A DNA stretch of 64,000 nucleotides from Microdochium bolleyi. Taxonomy: Eukaryota; Ascomycota; Sordariomycetes; Xylariales; Microdochiaceae. A program made the position numbers and the translations under genes. Below, piece after piece: positions 13,639 to 25,118 of the stretch. The notes below the pieces were generated by a model. The model saw only the letters and a list, made by a program, of their open reading frames with translations. It searched no databases and was not told the DNA's origin. Location: the NCBI GenBank assembly GCA_001566295.1, contig KQ964247.1, positions 3,038,001 to 3,102,000 on the forward strand, in the 5' to 3' direction. Within the stretch, counting starts at the first letter, position 1. Every line of letters starts with the position of its first letter.

Positions 13639-14109
13639 AGACAGAAGATAACGTTGTTAGACTTGCAGAGGAGCGATGGCAAGTGGATATCCTCTCGGTA
13701 AACACACATAGAACATCATGATCGTCGTGGCAAGCCACATCCTTGAATTAGGCCGAGCATTCTCCTCAGGCGAGTGAAAAGCCGACGATCAGTAAAAGTC
13801 GTGCCTGGCCATGAGCTGCATGTTGGTTTGTCAGGGCAGGATATTTTTGATGGTGGGTTTTGTAGTCAAATCCAAGATGCACCAAGTGCCGGATCAAGGT
13901 GAGCGGGGCCTGGCAGCCCTGGAGGCAGCACGGCAGGGCCATCGATAAGGATTTGCCGCCCGCGCATCCAGCCCTCGGATTTTGACCAGGCAAGACGTCA
14001 GCGGCCGGCTCCAAAGACTGCGACAACGGCAGCTCGAGTGCGTCTGCCAACCCCAAGCACTTTATTGCGACCGCCACAGCTCAGGCGCATAGAGTCGCAG
14101 CTCTCCAAT
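13639..14109. other. Intergenic region dbp9 / mas2
   Basis: A 471-bp region between tandem genes. It must contain the dbp9 3' end and the mas2 promoter. I see no ORF with family resemblance and no clear TATA box. Confidence 0.45.
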
Positions 14110-15919
14110 ATGTTCCGGGCGAGCTCGTCGCGGAGCCTGACGGGATGGCTGTCCCGTGGCGCCGCCCTGCCTCTGCACCCGGCTCGAACGCAACTCGTGT
14201 CGAGGCTTTCGAAACGGACTCTCTCCTCCTCGGTCCAGATACCCAAAGGCAAGGTGCGCAGCAGCAAGTGGTCCTCTCTCTGATCTACACAGCAGCTAAC
14301 CAGTCCTTGCCTACATCGCACAGGAACCTACCGAGCTTGACCAGATCACAACCCTGCCCAACGGTGTGAGGGTGGCCTCCGAGGCGCTCCCGGGCTCCTT
14401 CTCGGGCGTTGGCGTCTACATCGAGGCTGGGTCCCGTTTCGAGAACGCTTCTCTTAGCGGTGTGAGCCACATCGTCGACCGGCTTGCCTTCAAGTCGACC
14501 ACGACCAAAGATGCCGAAGCCATCACCGAGGTTGTCGAATCTCTCGGTGGCAACATCCAATGTGTCTCGTCGCGGGAGTCCATGATGTACCAGGCTGCCA
14601 CCTTCAACTCGGCTGTTCCTACAGCCACAGAGGTCCTCGCCGATACAATACGAAACCCGCGCATAACCGACGATGAGGTTGCGCAGGAACTCGCCACAGC
14701 CGAGTACGAAATCACCGAGATATGGAAGAAGCCCGAGCTCATCCTCCCCGAGCTTGTACACCTCGCAGCTTTCAAGGACAACACACTCGGCAACCCTTTG
14801 CTTTGCCCCATGGAGCGCATACCAGACATCAATGCCTCCGTCGTCCGGGCGTATCGCGACGCTTTCTACCGCCCCGAGCGGACTGTTGTCGCCTTTGCCG
14901 GTGTCCCACATGACGAGGCTGTCAGTCTCGCCAAACAGTTTTTCGGCGACATGGCCCAGTCTAGCCAGGCGCACCTCTCACGGACAGGGTCCGAGACATC
15001 ATTCGACTCGCTATCAACTGACTCAAGCATAGCATCAAGCGTTTCCGCCGAGTCGTCTGCCGAGTCCCAGACCTCATCTGGTATCTTCTCGAATCTGCCT
15101 CTTTTCAAGAATCTCTCGTCCCCGATAAAGTCCACCCCATCTGGCACCACTCTTCCTACAATTGATGAGATCAGCCAGCCGTCTCGCTACACCGGAGGCT
15201 TCGTCGCACTCCCTATGCAGCCGCCTTCTGTCAACCCTACCCTGCCAACCTTCACCCACATCCACCTGGCGTTTGAGGGTTTACCAATTTCATCTGATGA
15301 CATATACGCTCTCGCCACGCTCAACACTCTACTTGGCGGAGGCGGGTCTTTCTCCGCAGGTGGCCCAGGCAAGGGCATGTACTCACGCCTATATACCAAT
15401 GTGCTCAACCAGCATGCGTGGGTAGAGTCGTGCATTGCCTTCAACCACTCCTACACAGACTCAGGTCTATTCGGCATATCAGCCATGTGCATACCAGGCC
15501 GCACACAGAACATGCTTGACGTTATCTGCCAGGAACTTCGTAGCCTCACATTAGACTCGGGCTTTGCTGCTCTCGGACAGGCGGAGGTTAACCGCGCCAA
15601 GAACCAGCTTCGATCGAGCCTGCTCATGAACCTGGAAAGCCGGATGGTTGAGCTTGAGGATCTAGGGAGGCAAGTGCAGGTTCATGGCCGCAAGATCCCG
15701 GTGCTGGAGATGTGCCGCCGCATTGAAGACCTCACAGTCGACGATCTGCGCCGCGTGGCATCACAGGTCGTTCGTGGAGAACTGAAGAATGCTGGTGGCG
15801 GTAGTGGCGCGCCGACGATTGTGCTGCAAGAAGCGCAGGCTCACAATGTCACATCCAAGCAGATGACGTGGGAGGAAATACAAGACCGAGTATATAGATG
15901 GGGATTGGGACGCCGTTGA
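14110..15919 (+). CDS. mas2: Mitochondrial processing peptidase alpha subunit
   Basis: Exons 14110-14253 and 14324-15919 encode 579 residues. The N-terminus (MFRASSSRSLTGWLSRGA) is Arg/Ser-rich without acidic residues, a good matrix presequence. The core is an M16 pitrilysin fold, but the zinc site has decayed: where the beta subunit has HxxEH, here one reads HIVDRLAF. That marks the non-catalytic alpha chain. The glycine-rich loop that binds presequences is present (LLGGGGSFSAGGPGKGM, about residues 384-400). A Ser-rich stretch at about 262-334 interrupts the two M16 halves. With the beta subunit the enzyme removes matrix targeting signals from imported precursors. Confidence 0.96.
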
Positions 15920-16430
15920 GGACACGCTAGCTGAGTGGACAAGTCGGGCGCCAGCCCTTTACGAATCGAGTCCCAAGATGAGTACCAGTTCCGGCTACGA
16001 AGATTCTGTATTACCACATCACATGTAACGAGAACATCGATTGTACCAATAGATATACCCAAAGGCCTCGGCCTTGGGTCACCTGAGCCAAAGATATAGA
16101 ACGCACTGTACAAAGCTGCAGTACTCATTCCAGGTAACGGTAACAATGAGGAGGTTTCTTGCGACACCGTCATCGACAGGCGGGCCAGCAACATTGAGAT
16201 GCTTGCCAAATCGTGGTGGACTGTATGCGGCCGCCTCTTCGCATAAGCATAGGTCCTCGGCCGGAACAATGTTGGATTTCTCTCCGCAATCAGTGTCGGC
16301 GGCTCCTTCCTAGTCCGAACTTCTGGGAAGTGATCCTCTTGTTACTGGGCAACGACTTGTTGCATCGCGAGCGTCAATCCGAAGCCTCTCCCTGCACAGG
16401 GTGCTCCTCGAGCTGTTACCTCGGCAGACG
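15920..16430. other. Intergenic region mas2 / membrane-protein gene
   Basis: A 511-bp region between tandem genes. It is moderately GC-rich, with mas2 3' UTR at its left. The frame of the next gene stays open upstream to about 16401 without an ATG, so an upstream exon of that gene cannot be excluded. No RNA gene is seen. Confidence 0.4.
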
Positions 16431-17702
16431 ATGTGCAACCCAAGACCAAGCGGGATGGCAGCGCCCTTGGTAACCAGCGTGGCCGTCCTTGCGACTCGCG
16501 GCAATACCACTGCTGGACCGATCACCTTACCGCCACAGCAGACGCCTTTCACTCCTCCAGTGTTGTGCAGCCTCTCCGTATACTGTCCCTACATGAGCGA
16601 CAAGTTGTACTCCTCCAAGGCCGCCCTCGACAGCCATCCTCTCTCCGGCCAGCAATGCCACGCATTCTACACGACCGCCGGGAAGCCTACAAATACGATT
16701 CAGCATGTCGAGGCTTGTATGCCGGACGGTTATCGCCAGCTGTATGGTGGTAATGCGGCCTTCGCTCTCGACGGTCCTCCAGCCAGAATTAGCATGGATA
16801 CGATGTCATCTTCAGCCTATCCTGGGAGTGCTTGCATGCTGGGCTGGACACATGCCTGCATGGACAGTGTCGGCCAACAGACCTATGCTGCTGCGAGGGA
16901 AGTCTTGTGCTGCCCTGGTGGTGGTTGGCAGTGCCTTGCAGGTACGTCAACCGCTGGCAACGCGGGCAAAAGGCCTCGAGTGTGCCAGAGCATAATGACA
17001 GAAGCAACGGAACTCTGGATGTCCTTTGATCCTCCCGAATCCAATGCGCATCTCGGCCATCCCCTCTATGCTTGGCATCGTCCAGTGTCGGCAGAAGCAC
17101 AAAGTCGGTTTGCTGCCACCATTTACCACTATGCTTTACCTCTGCAGGACGTTGCTACGCACCCGCCAGGAACTTCGACAAGATACGACATAACAGAGAC
17201 CTCCTCAACAGCCCCCGAGGAGCATCCCGCCAGCCTGTCCCCAAGCCATTCGTCTGCCTGGATGAGTGGCAGAGAGATCGCGGGCATCGTCATTGGTGCA
17301 ACGGCTCTCGTCTTGCTCGTCCTCTTTGCCGGGCTTCTTGCATATCATCGCCAGCGTCGCCGGCAGCAGCGTGATGGCAGGGCCCTCAGCATTGCCATTC
17401 CGCGTCACACGCCCAGTACCCCTACACGGCAAGAGCTTCCAACTGGCTCAACCTTCGGCGCTTTTCCAAAGGCGGAACTGGACGCAGTGACACCCACTAT
17501 GGTCTCATCGCAGGTAGGACAGGACCTTGCAGGGGCTACAGACCACACAGGTGACGAGCATTCGGGCGTGGAAATCTGCGCTACATCATGCCAACTTGCT
17601 GTTCCTACTGATGCGACCTCCCATCACAACCAACCCACAACAATACACGCGCAAGAGTCGCCCGCTGTAGTCGACCGTTTTCTGTGCGAGCTCGCAGCTT
17701 GA
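16431..17702 (+). CDS. Predicted single-pass membrane protein, family not recognised
   Basis: A single exon of 423 residues from the first in-frame ATG at 16431; a second ATG at 16455 (MAAPLVTSVAVLA) is an alternative start that looks more like a signal peptide. The N-terminal 280 residues are Cys-rich (pairs such as LCSLSVYC and VLCCPGGGWQC) and end in a Ser/Thr/Pro-rich linker. One transmembrane helix lies at about 283-305 (IAGIVIGATALVLLVLFAGLL), followed by a strongly basic stop-transfer segment (HRQRRRQQR) and a 120-residue polar cytoplasmic tail. This architecture resembles fungal cell-surface sensor-like proteins, but no WSC or other named domain is visible, so I assign no function. 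Confidence 0.7.
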   Translation: MCNPRPSGMAAPLVTSVAVLATRGNTTAGPITLPPQQTPFTPPVLCSLSVYCPYMSDKLYSSKAALDSHPLSGQQCHAFYTTAGKPTNTIQHVEACMPDGYRQLYGGNAAFALDGPPARISMDTMSSSAYPGSACMLGWTHACMDSVGQQTYAAAREVLCCPGGGWQCLAGTSTAGNAGKRPRVCQSIMTEATELWMSFDPPESNAHLGHPLYAWHRPVSAEAQSRFAATIYHYALPLQDVATHPPGTSTRYDITETSSTAPEEHPASLSPSHSSAWMSGREIAGIVIGATALVLLVLFAGLLAYHRQRRRQQRDGRALSIAIPRHTPSTPTRQELPTGSTFGAFPKAELDAVTPTMVSSQVGQDLAGATDHTGDEHSGVEICATSCQLAVPTDATSHHNQPTTIHAQESPAVVDRFLCELAA

Positions 17703-18545
17703 AGCTTTGGAGGCCAAGAGGGATAATCTTGGTCCCAAAGGACTCTGCCCATTCCCTGGCATACGAGTGACATTGCGCCCGACAGGCGCCAATTGTGTGA
17801 GGTGGTTTTTTTCACAAGTCACTATAGAGCCCCTAGCACTGGCGATTCGGTGGATTTCCACCACAAACCATCTGGATTGGCGAAGACATCGTTGGTTAAT
17901 TTTGATCCAGCCGCTGGCAACAGTTATCGTGCTGGGTGAAAGTGGAGGCTTTCCGTTGTCGAGCCACGGCTTGGTGTACCAAAGCCCTAGCAATCGTGTT
18001 AGGCTATCTTACCATACGTACTGAGAACAACACTGCCACTGTCCCCTGTATTGCTTACTTCCATGTGTGTCTTTCTACTCGGTGAGGCTCCTCCGTCCAC
18101 ATTCATGCATCTCATGAGCCATGTGGAGCATCATGGAGTGGACATCCTCGGATGACATCTTGCGGTTTCCTTCTGGATACCCTCGTGGTATGTCTCCAGG
18201 AAGTGTGGGATTAGAATGAACTTCCTGGCATCTCCAGGTATTGGGAGCACTTCAATTGCTGTGCTTTTCTTGCTACTCATAACTACAAAGTATTACCAAA
18301 TATAGAGGACCTGAATGGTCCGGTCTAAAACGCCATTGCAATGCTACAGAGAATACCATAATCGACTGTGACTTTTGTTCGGACCAATGAAAGCAACGAT
18401 CTTATCGTCACAAGCTGAGCAAGACCAGCTCAGACGTGCTTGGTCACCCTCTTGGACAAACTGTAAGGCAAGAACTGTTAGCATATCTGAAGGTTTGCTT
18501 CGCAGCCCAAGAAAAAAAAACCCAAAAAGCTCATTAAGTGGAAAC
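17703..18545. other. Convergent intergenic region
   Basis: This 0.84-kb stretch lies between the membrane-protein gene (+) and the glutamate dehydrogenase gene (-). It is less GC-rich than its neighbours from about 18020 on and contains an A9 run near 18514. Both 3' UTRs should lie here. Nothing else is recognisable. Confidence 0.45.
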
Positions 18546-21500
18546 TCACAAGTCGTAGAAGGCGAACTGGCTAGGGCTGCTTCCGTACTGGTAGACGAAG
18601 CGAGATGCAAGATAGCTGCCGAAAATGGCCCGAAGGTAAGCGTCGGGGACACGCTGAATGATGGTCTCAAGGCCAATCTTGTCCAGCAGAAGCTTGGGCA
18701 GAGCATCTCTGAGAACCTCGTGACGGATCTTCTCGTCCTTCCACAAGTCAGAGTGCTGCAGCTCCTCGTCCAAGGTCGTGATGGCATTTGAAAGCTTGTC
18801 AGACAAAACCGAGCGAGGCTTGCCCGTCTGCTCTGCCTCGCGCCAGATGGCCTCGAATTCCAGGCGAGCATTATCGCAGATCTTGGCCTGGACCTCACGG
18901 ACATAAGCCTGGTAGAACTCAGGGGCACGGCCGTGAGCATCGTGGCACATGTGCTCCACGAAGCCTGCATCGTCGAAGCTCAAGGAGGCTAGGACCTCGA
19001 GGGACGATGAAGTGACACCACCCTTGTTGGCAGAGGCGTCCTTGTACAGAATGCAGCCAGCCTCCTCGAGGCGCAGCTTGGCATCTTGCGTGATGAACAA
19101 GTTGGCACCCTCGACGATGTATGGGATGGTCGACTTGCCATCCTTGATAAGCCGACCCACAGAGACTAGGTCGATTGACTCGGGGCGGCCACCACAGGGG
19201 ACAAAAGAGTCAGTCAATCCAGTGTCCCGCAGGTGATACGTGTTGCGGAAGGAGGTTCCGTTGGCGATAACCTCACCAGTAGGCAGTGTCATGTTGCTGT
19301 CTTCGCAGAGCACCCGGAAGCCGTCCTTGGAGAGCTTTGAGACATCGAACTGCACTATCATGGCACGAGCCTTGGCCAGACGCCGGAGCTCGCCTATGTC
19401 GAGTCCATTGGGATCAACCAGAACACCTGATCCATCCACAATGGAAGTGTACTTCTCGTTGCTCAGGAGGATCTCATTGCTACCAAGATCGCCATCTGGC
19501 CCGCCAGTCTGCATCTTCTTGACAGTGGAAGGATCGAGCTCGAGCTTCCTGTAGATACCCTTGACGTACTCACGCACAGACAACGTTGTCATGCCGTACG
19601 TGTCATGGGGAATGCCGCCGAGCTTGGGGGACTTGCCTGTGAAGAATGACTTCCACCAGGGGGCTCCGCGAGAGCGGGCGTGCATCGTGGCCCAGTTTAC
19701 GAGTTCCGCTGTGTTCTCATCAGGGCCCATGAAGAGGATCTCCTCTTTGCGATAGAGGTCCACGATAGGGTTCTTGATGCCAGGGCTCTGGCCTGGAAGC
19801 AAGAGGTCCATGATGCTGTCAATGTACTTCTCGAAAGCCTCCTGAGCTTTGTCTTGCTGCTTGGCATCAAGAAGGATGACACCCTTGGAGCCACCTTCTG
19901 GAATATCCTTGTTCTTGCGCTGCTGAGTGCTGGCAAGTCCATAGTTCTCGTCGAAAAGGTTCCGGGCATTGATGGAGTATGCTTCCTTGCTGCGGGACTT
20001 AACGATGCGGATGCCACCGCGGGCCACGTCCTTGAAACGAAGATGGAATCCGCGGGATTCGGCACTGATGACAAGGAACATGCCATATAAGGGCGTGGGG
20101 TACTCGAATTCGGGCAGGAAGGACGGGTCGAGACGGAAGCTCAAAGCCATCTTGGTTGGGGTGAAGTAGTTTGTCTTGAGCACGGCGTTGTTGAAGATGC
20201 GGAATGCCGTCATGACCATCTCCTCGTGCTCATTGGACACCTCCCGGGTGATGCGTTCCTTAAGCTTGGCATCGGAGGTGACCTCTAGAGAACTGGGAGA
20301 GCTGATGCCGTTGTGGTCAAAGCCTGGGCTAGCGCTGAGGTGGACACTGGCGAAAGACGCGTACAGGGCTCTGACCAGAGCCGGGTAGTTCTCGATGATC
20401 TCCAGGATATAGTCTGGCGTGAAAGTCTCGGTGCGAAGCCTCCGCTTCAGTTTTGAAAGGATCTCGGCATGGGCGTTCTTCTTGGGGTCCAGCGCTTGGT
20501 ACAAAGAAGCATACTCGGAGCCGAGACGGTTCAGGAAGTGCTGGACGAATACCCAGACACAGTGTCCGTAGATAGTCTCCTGCAGACTCAGCTGGCCCGA
20601 GGCGAAGAGAGAGTGTAGCTTGTTCTGCGGAATGCAGTACAGGAGGGAGATCTCCTTGGTGATCTGGTTGATGGACTGATCGATGGGCATCACGTCCGTG
20701 TTGAGGTTGGTGGCGGGCTTGAGATAAATACTCATGACGGTGATGCCGTTGGAAAACTGCTCAACGTACTTTCTCGTGCTGGTGACTCCGTAGTAGTGGT
20801 AGAGATCGCTGAGGGCGCTGAAGAGGCCGCGGGCAGTGCGGGCCTTGAAGGCGACAACGAGGCGCTTCTCCTCCGAGCCCTCCATGTCGAAGACCTCTAT
20901 GACGGGACCGAACCGACTGACGGCAACTTCGATGATGTTCTGGTAGATCTCCTTTGTGTTCTTGGTTGCTTTGGTCAGGAATGTACGGTCGCTAATGAGG
21001 TGCAGGCGAGTCTCGTTGGGCCCGGGGTTGGGGTCCACGAATTGACACTGGTAGACGAAGTAGCATCGCAGCGAGGAGCCTTTGGAGCTGGCGTCACCCG
21101 ACAGGTTGGAGGGCGAGCGGAAGGTTTCAACACGGAAGCGCTTCTCGGGGTCTGTATGGTCGAGGTACTTGTCTTCGAGGCGGTTCTCGTATCTGGGTCC
21201 GCGTAGGTTGGAAACACCCGGAACGCTGGTGTCGATGTAGATAGCGTGGTCGGTGGCCTCCATGTCGAGACGGATGTCCTCGCGTTTGTCTACGCGGGCA
21301 TAGGCGGCGATCTTGGCAGCGTAGGTCGAGGTGATGTGGGTGGCAATGACGTCGGCCTGCTCCATCTGGAAGTAGACATCATCAATGCCGAGGTCGTTGT
21401 AGAACCACGAGACTTGGGCTTCGAGGTGGGATTCTGGGATCCATCCTTGCGAAGAGATGATCTCCTTGACCTTCTGGATCTGCTGGGGGCGGTCCTTGAA

Positions 21501-21674
21501 CTCTGGGGCAATGTAGCCGACAGTGGCGGAGCGGAGGACCTTGTGGCCGTTGTGGCTGTTGTTGTGAAGGGGCACGGAGAAGTGCGTGGGCTGCGGGGAA
21601 GGGTGGCGGGAGACATTGTCGTCCTGGAGCTGGTTGAGCAGCTTGTTGGCCGGAGCTGCGTTGGATTCAGCCAT
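18546..21674 (-). CDS. gdh2: NAD-specific glutamate dehydrogenase, large fungal type
   Basis: One uninterrupted exon of 1042 residues, close to the usual length of the 115-kDa fungal NAD-GDH class. The catalytic core around residue 560 reads DVARGGIRIVKSRS; the glycine-rich substrate region EGGSKGVILLD follows. The dinucleotide-binding part includes MQTGGPDGDLGSNEILLS and the later VEGANLFITQDA. The N-terminal 500 residues are the regulatory extension of this class. It oxidises glutamate to 2-oxoglutarate and ammonium and so runs glutamate catabolism; regulation by nitrogen or carbon source is family knowledge. A 5' UTR intron (21733-21820) and a TATA box (22021-22027) fit the start at 21674. 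Confidence 0.97.
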   Translation of the reverse strand: MAESNAAPANKLLNQLQDDNVSRHPSPQPTHFSVPLHNNSHNGHKVLRSATVGYIAPEFKDRPQQIQKVKEIISSQGWIPESHLEAQVSWFYNDLGIDDVYFQMEQADVIATHITSTYAAKIAAYARVDKREDIRLDMEATDHAIYIDTSVPGVSNLRGPRYENRLEDKYLDHTDPEKRFRVETFRSPSNLSGDASSKGSSLRCYFVYQCQFVDPNPGPNETRLHLISDRTFLTKATKNTKEIYQNIIEVAVSRFGPVIEVFDMEGSEEKRLVVAFKARTARGLFSALSDLYHYYGVTSTRKYVEQFSNGITVMSIYLKPATNLNTDVMPIDQSINQITKEISLLYCIPQNKLHSLFASGQLSLQETIYGHCVWVFVQHFLNRLGSEYASLYQALDPKKNAHAEILSKLKRRLRTETFTPDYILEIIENYPALVRALYASFASVHLSASPGFDHNGISSPSSLEVTSDAKLKERITREVSNEHEEMVMTAFRIFNNAVLKTNYFTPTKMALSFRLDPSFLPEFEYPTPLYGMFLVISAESRGFHLRFKDVARGGIRIVKSRSKEAYSINARNLFDENYGLASTQQRKNKDIPEGGSKGVILLDAKQQDKAQEAFEKYIDSIMDLLLPGQSPGIKNPIVDLYRKEEILFMGPDENTAELVNWATMHARSRGAPWWKSFFTGKSPKLGGIPHDTYGMTTLSVREYVKGIYRKLELDPSTVKKMQTGGPDGDLGSNEILLSNEKYTSIVDGSGVLVDPNGLDIGELRRLAKARAMIVQFDVSKLSKDGFRVLCEDSNMTLPTGEVIANGTSFRNTYHLRDTGLTDSFVPCGGRPESIDLVSVGRLIKDGKSTIPYIVEGANLFITQDAKLRLEEAGCILYKDASANKGGVTSSSLEVLASLSFDDAGFVEHMCHDAHGRAPEFYQAYVREVQAKICDNARLEFEAIWREAEQTGKPRSVLSDKLSNAITTLDEELQHSDLWKDEKIRHEVLRDALPKLLLDKIGLETIIQRVPDAYLRAIFGSYLASRFVYQYGSSPSQFAFYDL

Positions 21675-21732
21675 GGTGGTGAGGCGCCTGTAGGCGGGTG
21701 CAAGCTGGAACGGTCAAAATGGAGGGAGTGTT

Positions 21733-21820
21733 CTGCGCGGGGACACAGATGTCAGCTCGAGTCTGCGGCGGAATTGGGGGAGTGAGGGGTGTGGGGATCG
21801 GGAGGACGCAGGGTACTCAC
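21733..21820 (-). other. Predicted 5' UTR intron of gdh2
   Basis: On the minus strand a GTGAGT donor at 21820 pairs with a CGCGCAG acceptor ending at 21733. A GCTGAC branch site lies about 20 nt before the acceptor. It lies wholly upstream of the ATG at 21674, so it does not change the protein. Confidence 0.6.
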
Positions 21821-22020
21821 CAGGCAGGTAGAAGGCCTCTGGTCTAAGGGATAGAGCAGAGACACACAAGAGAACAAAGTGGCAAAGGAGCAACGGGGCC
21901 TTGTCTGGGGGGTCGAGGCTAGGGGAGGGAAGCAACGAAGAAACTGATGCTGTCGTGGGGGATGGTGATGCTCAAGGAACCAGGCGGCTCAGGTCGGTCG
22001 TGGGGTGGCCGTCAAGCAGG

Positions 22021-22027
22021 CTTTATA
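22021..22027 (-). promoter_or_regulatory. Candidate TATA box of gdh2
   Basis: Read on the minus strand this is TATAAAG, 347 nt before the gdh2 ATG. The distance is long for a TATA box, but it leaves room for the predicted 88-nt leader intron. Confidence 0.4.
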
Positions 22028-25000
22028 CTCGGCACAGCAACGAGGGCGGGTTTCGTGTCGAGCAAACAGCGGTCGTCAAAGGGGGCTTGCTGGCAAGTAA
22101 AAGAGACGTACCGTCCCCAGTCACCGTCATGAAAAATTGGCTGATCACGATGCACCGGCTCAAGAGGCTCGCGGATGCACGTCAACCTAGCAGGCCATTG
22201 GCCCAGCGCCACGGTGCCTGGCGGGCTGCTCCCTCCCTCCACCCAAGGTTCCCCACCGCCCCGACTCGGTACATCCATCCATGGGTACATCGCTGGATCC
22301 ATACGGCTCCCAAGCCGTCAAGGTCGTCGATGGCTGCGGGACACGAAGCAAGCTCGGAAGTAGTAGCAGCACCACGACCCGCCTCGTGCCTGTCAGTGAC
22401 TGTGCCAATAATCGTCGCCCATCGCACAATCTGTCACGACTGCCTCGTCAGGAGCCTAAGCAGCACGGCTGCGTGCTGTACCGATTGAGCTGCTAACGAT
22501 ACGGAGTATCCATCTGCAACTCCCCCAAACGGGCTTTCGGCTACACGAGGCAAAAGGCGCCGTCGCAATCCAGAGATGCTGCGCACAAGGATGGGACGGG
22601 TTGTGGGCTGGCCCCGCACACTGTACCCATTGTCCTCCGTGGAATCATGTACCTGGAGGTCAAGGTATCTGCAGGCCTAAACACCATGACCGAGGACCAG
22701 ACAACACACGCCTCACCCGTGCATTTCCAGGACCACAAGGCAGGTTACCTACTTCACAATGCGCTCGCAGACACAGCGGCGGCAGCCTCGTGACTTACCG
22801 CCTCTTGGTCGGTCTGAGCTTCCGGCTGGGGCACTTACCGAGGTCGCAGCTCCGGAGCCAGCGGCCCCTGGGCACAGAACACATCACGGGGTCGAGAGCA
22901 TTGGCGGCGGGCTCATCTCACGACAATCCCGCCAGCAGAATCAGAGCAGCGCGTGACAGGCGCTACGACCGCCTGTGGCATGGGCCGGGGCAGCCCGGCC
23001 GCGCGTGAGGCCCACCACGCCCCGCGGCTGCGATCCAGGCACGCCTCTCCGGCCTCTCCTTTCCAGCAGAGATTTCAGCCCTGCATTTCCATTACCCCCA
23101 GATTACTTGAAAGCTGGCGGGGCCTTCCAGAAACCTGGGGTTCCAGACGTCGGCATGCTGCCACGTGAACCACCGTGACTAACAACCTGCATCGTGACTG
23201 GCCCTTCTGCCTCTACTCTCCTTGCTCACCGTCATCACGCCATCCTCTCTCGAGACTCGGCATCGGCTGCTGCGTGTTGAGGTTGAGAACCTGTCTGGGT
23301 TCCATCGAGTGTCTCGTCAACACAAGGGAACCTCAAAAATCCACACGGCAAAAGAACCTCGAGCGGTTTCTACCTGATGCTGCCCTCGGAGACAGATCCT
23401 CTCCTCCTCAGTGGGCCTCTGGGGTAACACGGCGCCGTATGCACAACCCCGGATTCGGTTGGGTGTGCTAGCTGGTTGGAGATCTGGTCGGGGAAAACTT
23501 TGACAAGCCTCTCGGCCGCCCGTCTCGAACCAGCCAGAGACTCTCGGAACGGGGGCTCCAAGACGCGGACTGTCTGCTGCTACCATGAGCTACTGGCCAG
23601 AGGCAGGCATGTCGTGGATTTCTGGTGGGCTGTTGTCATCATTCGTTGGCACGGCGCAGCTTGCCTCGTATCATTTGGAGTCTATCCTGTTGACGGAACG
23701 GCGTTGTGGCCGAGGCTGGCAGGCCAAGGTGCTCGCGCAGGTACTTTTCACGCCGGGCTTAACCGTACAGCTCCCGTTTCGAGTGAAACGGAGGTGGTCC
23801 GCCGTCTCGCCTGCCACGCCTGGGTTCCGAGCTTCTATTTTGAGCTGGGGCTCTGCCGGAGGTACCCTATGCGGGTGGGTGGGGACAGTCCGTGTCGCCG
23901 CCGGAGCACGGTACGAGCCTCCTGTGAGGGCCCCGGGGCTGTGAGAAATCTCTGATGCCCCAAGCCCCATTTGGGGAAGCAGCGCAAACGCAATCCTCCA
24001 CAATGGAGAACCGGCACCGCCACTTGAGCACGTCGACAACTCCATCGCTGACGAGCAACCAGTGCGTGGTGGGTGACCCGTCCCAGGTAGGCAGGTTCTA
24101 GCGGGGACTCTCGTGTCAAGTACAGGGAGCGCAAAGTAGTGAGCAGCACGAGACTGCCGGAACCACGACGGGTCCCACCTTGTGCCAGAAGCCTGTTCCC
24201 AGAGCAGCAGTCCAATGCAGTTTTGACGTCTGAAGAGCATGTCTGCGAGGAGAAACAGGTTCTGGCACGCAGTCCCACCCTGGCCTGTGGGCCGGCGCCA
24301 ATCCACAACTTGGGTAGTCACTCCTTATCACGTAAAATGGGGGTAAAAACGAGCACACCACGATGCAACCAGACGCAATCCGTGACCGAGGTGACACATC
24401 TGCGGCTCTTCCAAGGCGTGCAGAGTTTTTAGAGGCATTGATGTGCACTGCAAATCCCTCGCTGCCCGGCATCTTCTGCAGGGTTGACGACAAATGCGAA
24501 ACTGGCCGCCAATCGGTGTCCACTTGAGGCTTTTCTGTCTCTCTTGCATCGAAGTGTGGGACCTTGGTTGGGGATTGAGGCCAGGCACGGAATACTTGAC
24601 GGCACGGAGCCGGCCCCGTTGCTTGATGGTTGGGGAAGTTGGGGTTTTGCGGGGTCATCTTTCCGACTTGGAGTCGTCCTGCACATCGTGTGGCCCAACG
24701 GCCACTCGCATTCTCGACGTGGCATCAGACACGTCGCCCGGCACTGTCTGATTAAAACTGGCGGATATCCTGGTTCGACATGGATTCGAACCAAGTGATT
24801 GGCCTATGTACTAGAGGGATCGTACAGCCAAGATACATTGGTCAACCGGGAAATGCGAATCCTGGAATTCCCGTGGTGTTGGAGAAGGTTCGCACCTGGC
24901 CAGCAATACGTCGTGTGGACTCGGCTTGCACCCCTCCGAAATCGAAGTGATTCTACAATTGAGCGCAATATACTCGTTCGATTGTGCGTGAGGGCATGAG

Positions 25001-25082
25001 TATGAACTATACTTGACTGAAGGCTTTTTGTCAGCCTGGTAGTTGACAGCACCTCGGCCATGGTCGAACAAATCTGCCTGCC

Positions 25083-25118
25083 TACCAAGGTACCTACCTA
25101 CCTGGGTACCTACATAGG
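25083..25118. repeat. ACCT/GGTA-rich short repeat
   Basis: An imperfect run of ACCTACCT units with two GGTACC palindromes. It is an ordinary microsatellite-like tract of fungal intergenic DNA. Confidence 0.5.

Noticed and set aside
22500..24700. Several 80-220 codon frames in the GC-rich region upstream of gdh2
   Set aside because: They overlap on both strands, lack homology and show no biased codon use.
24760..24860. tRNA gene on the minus strand
   Set aside because: Only a T-arm-like piece is present; no acceptor partner, D arm or anticodon arm folds around it.
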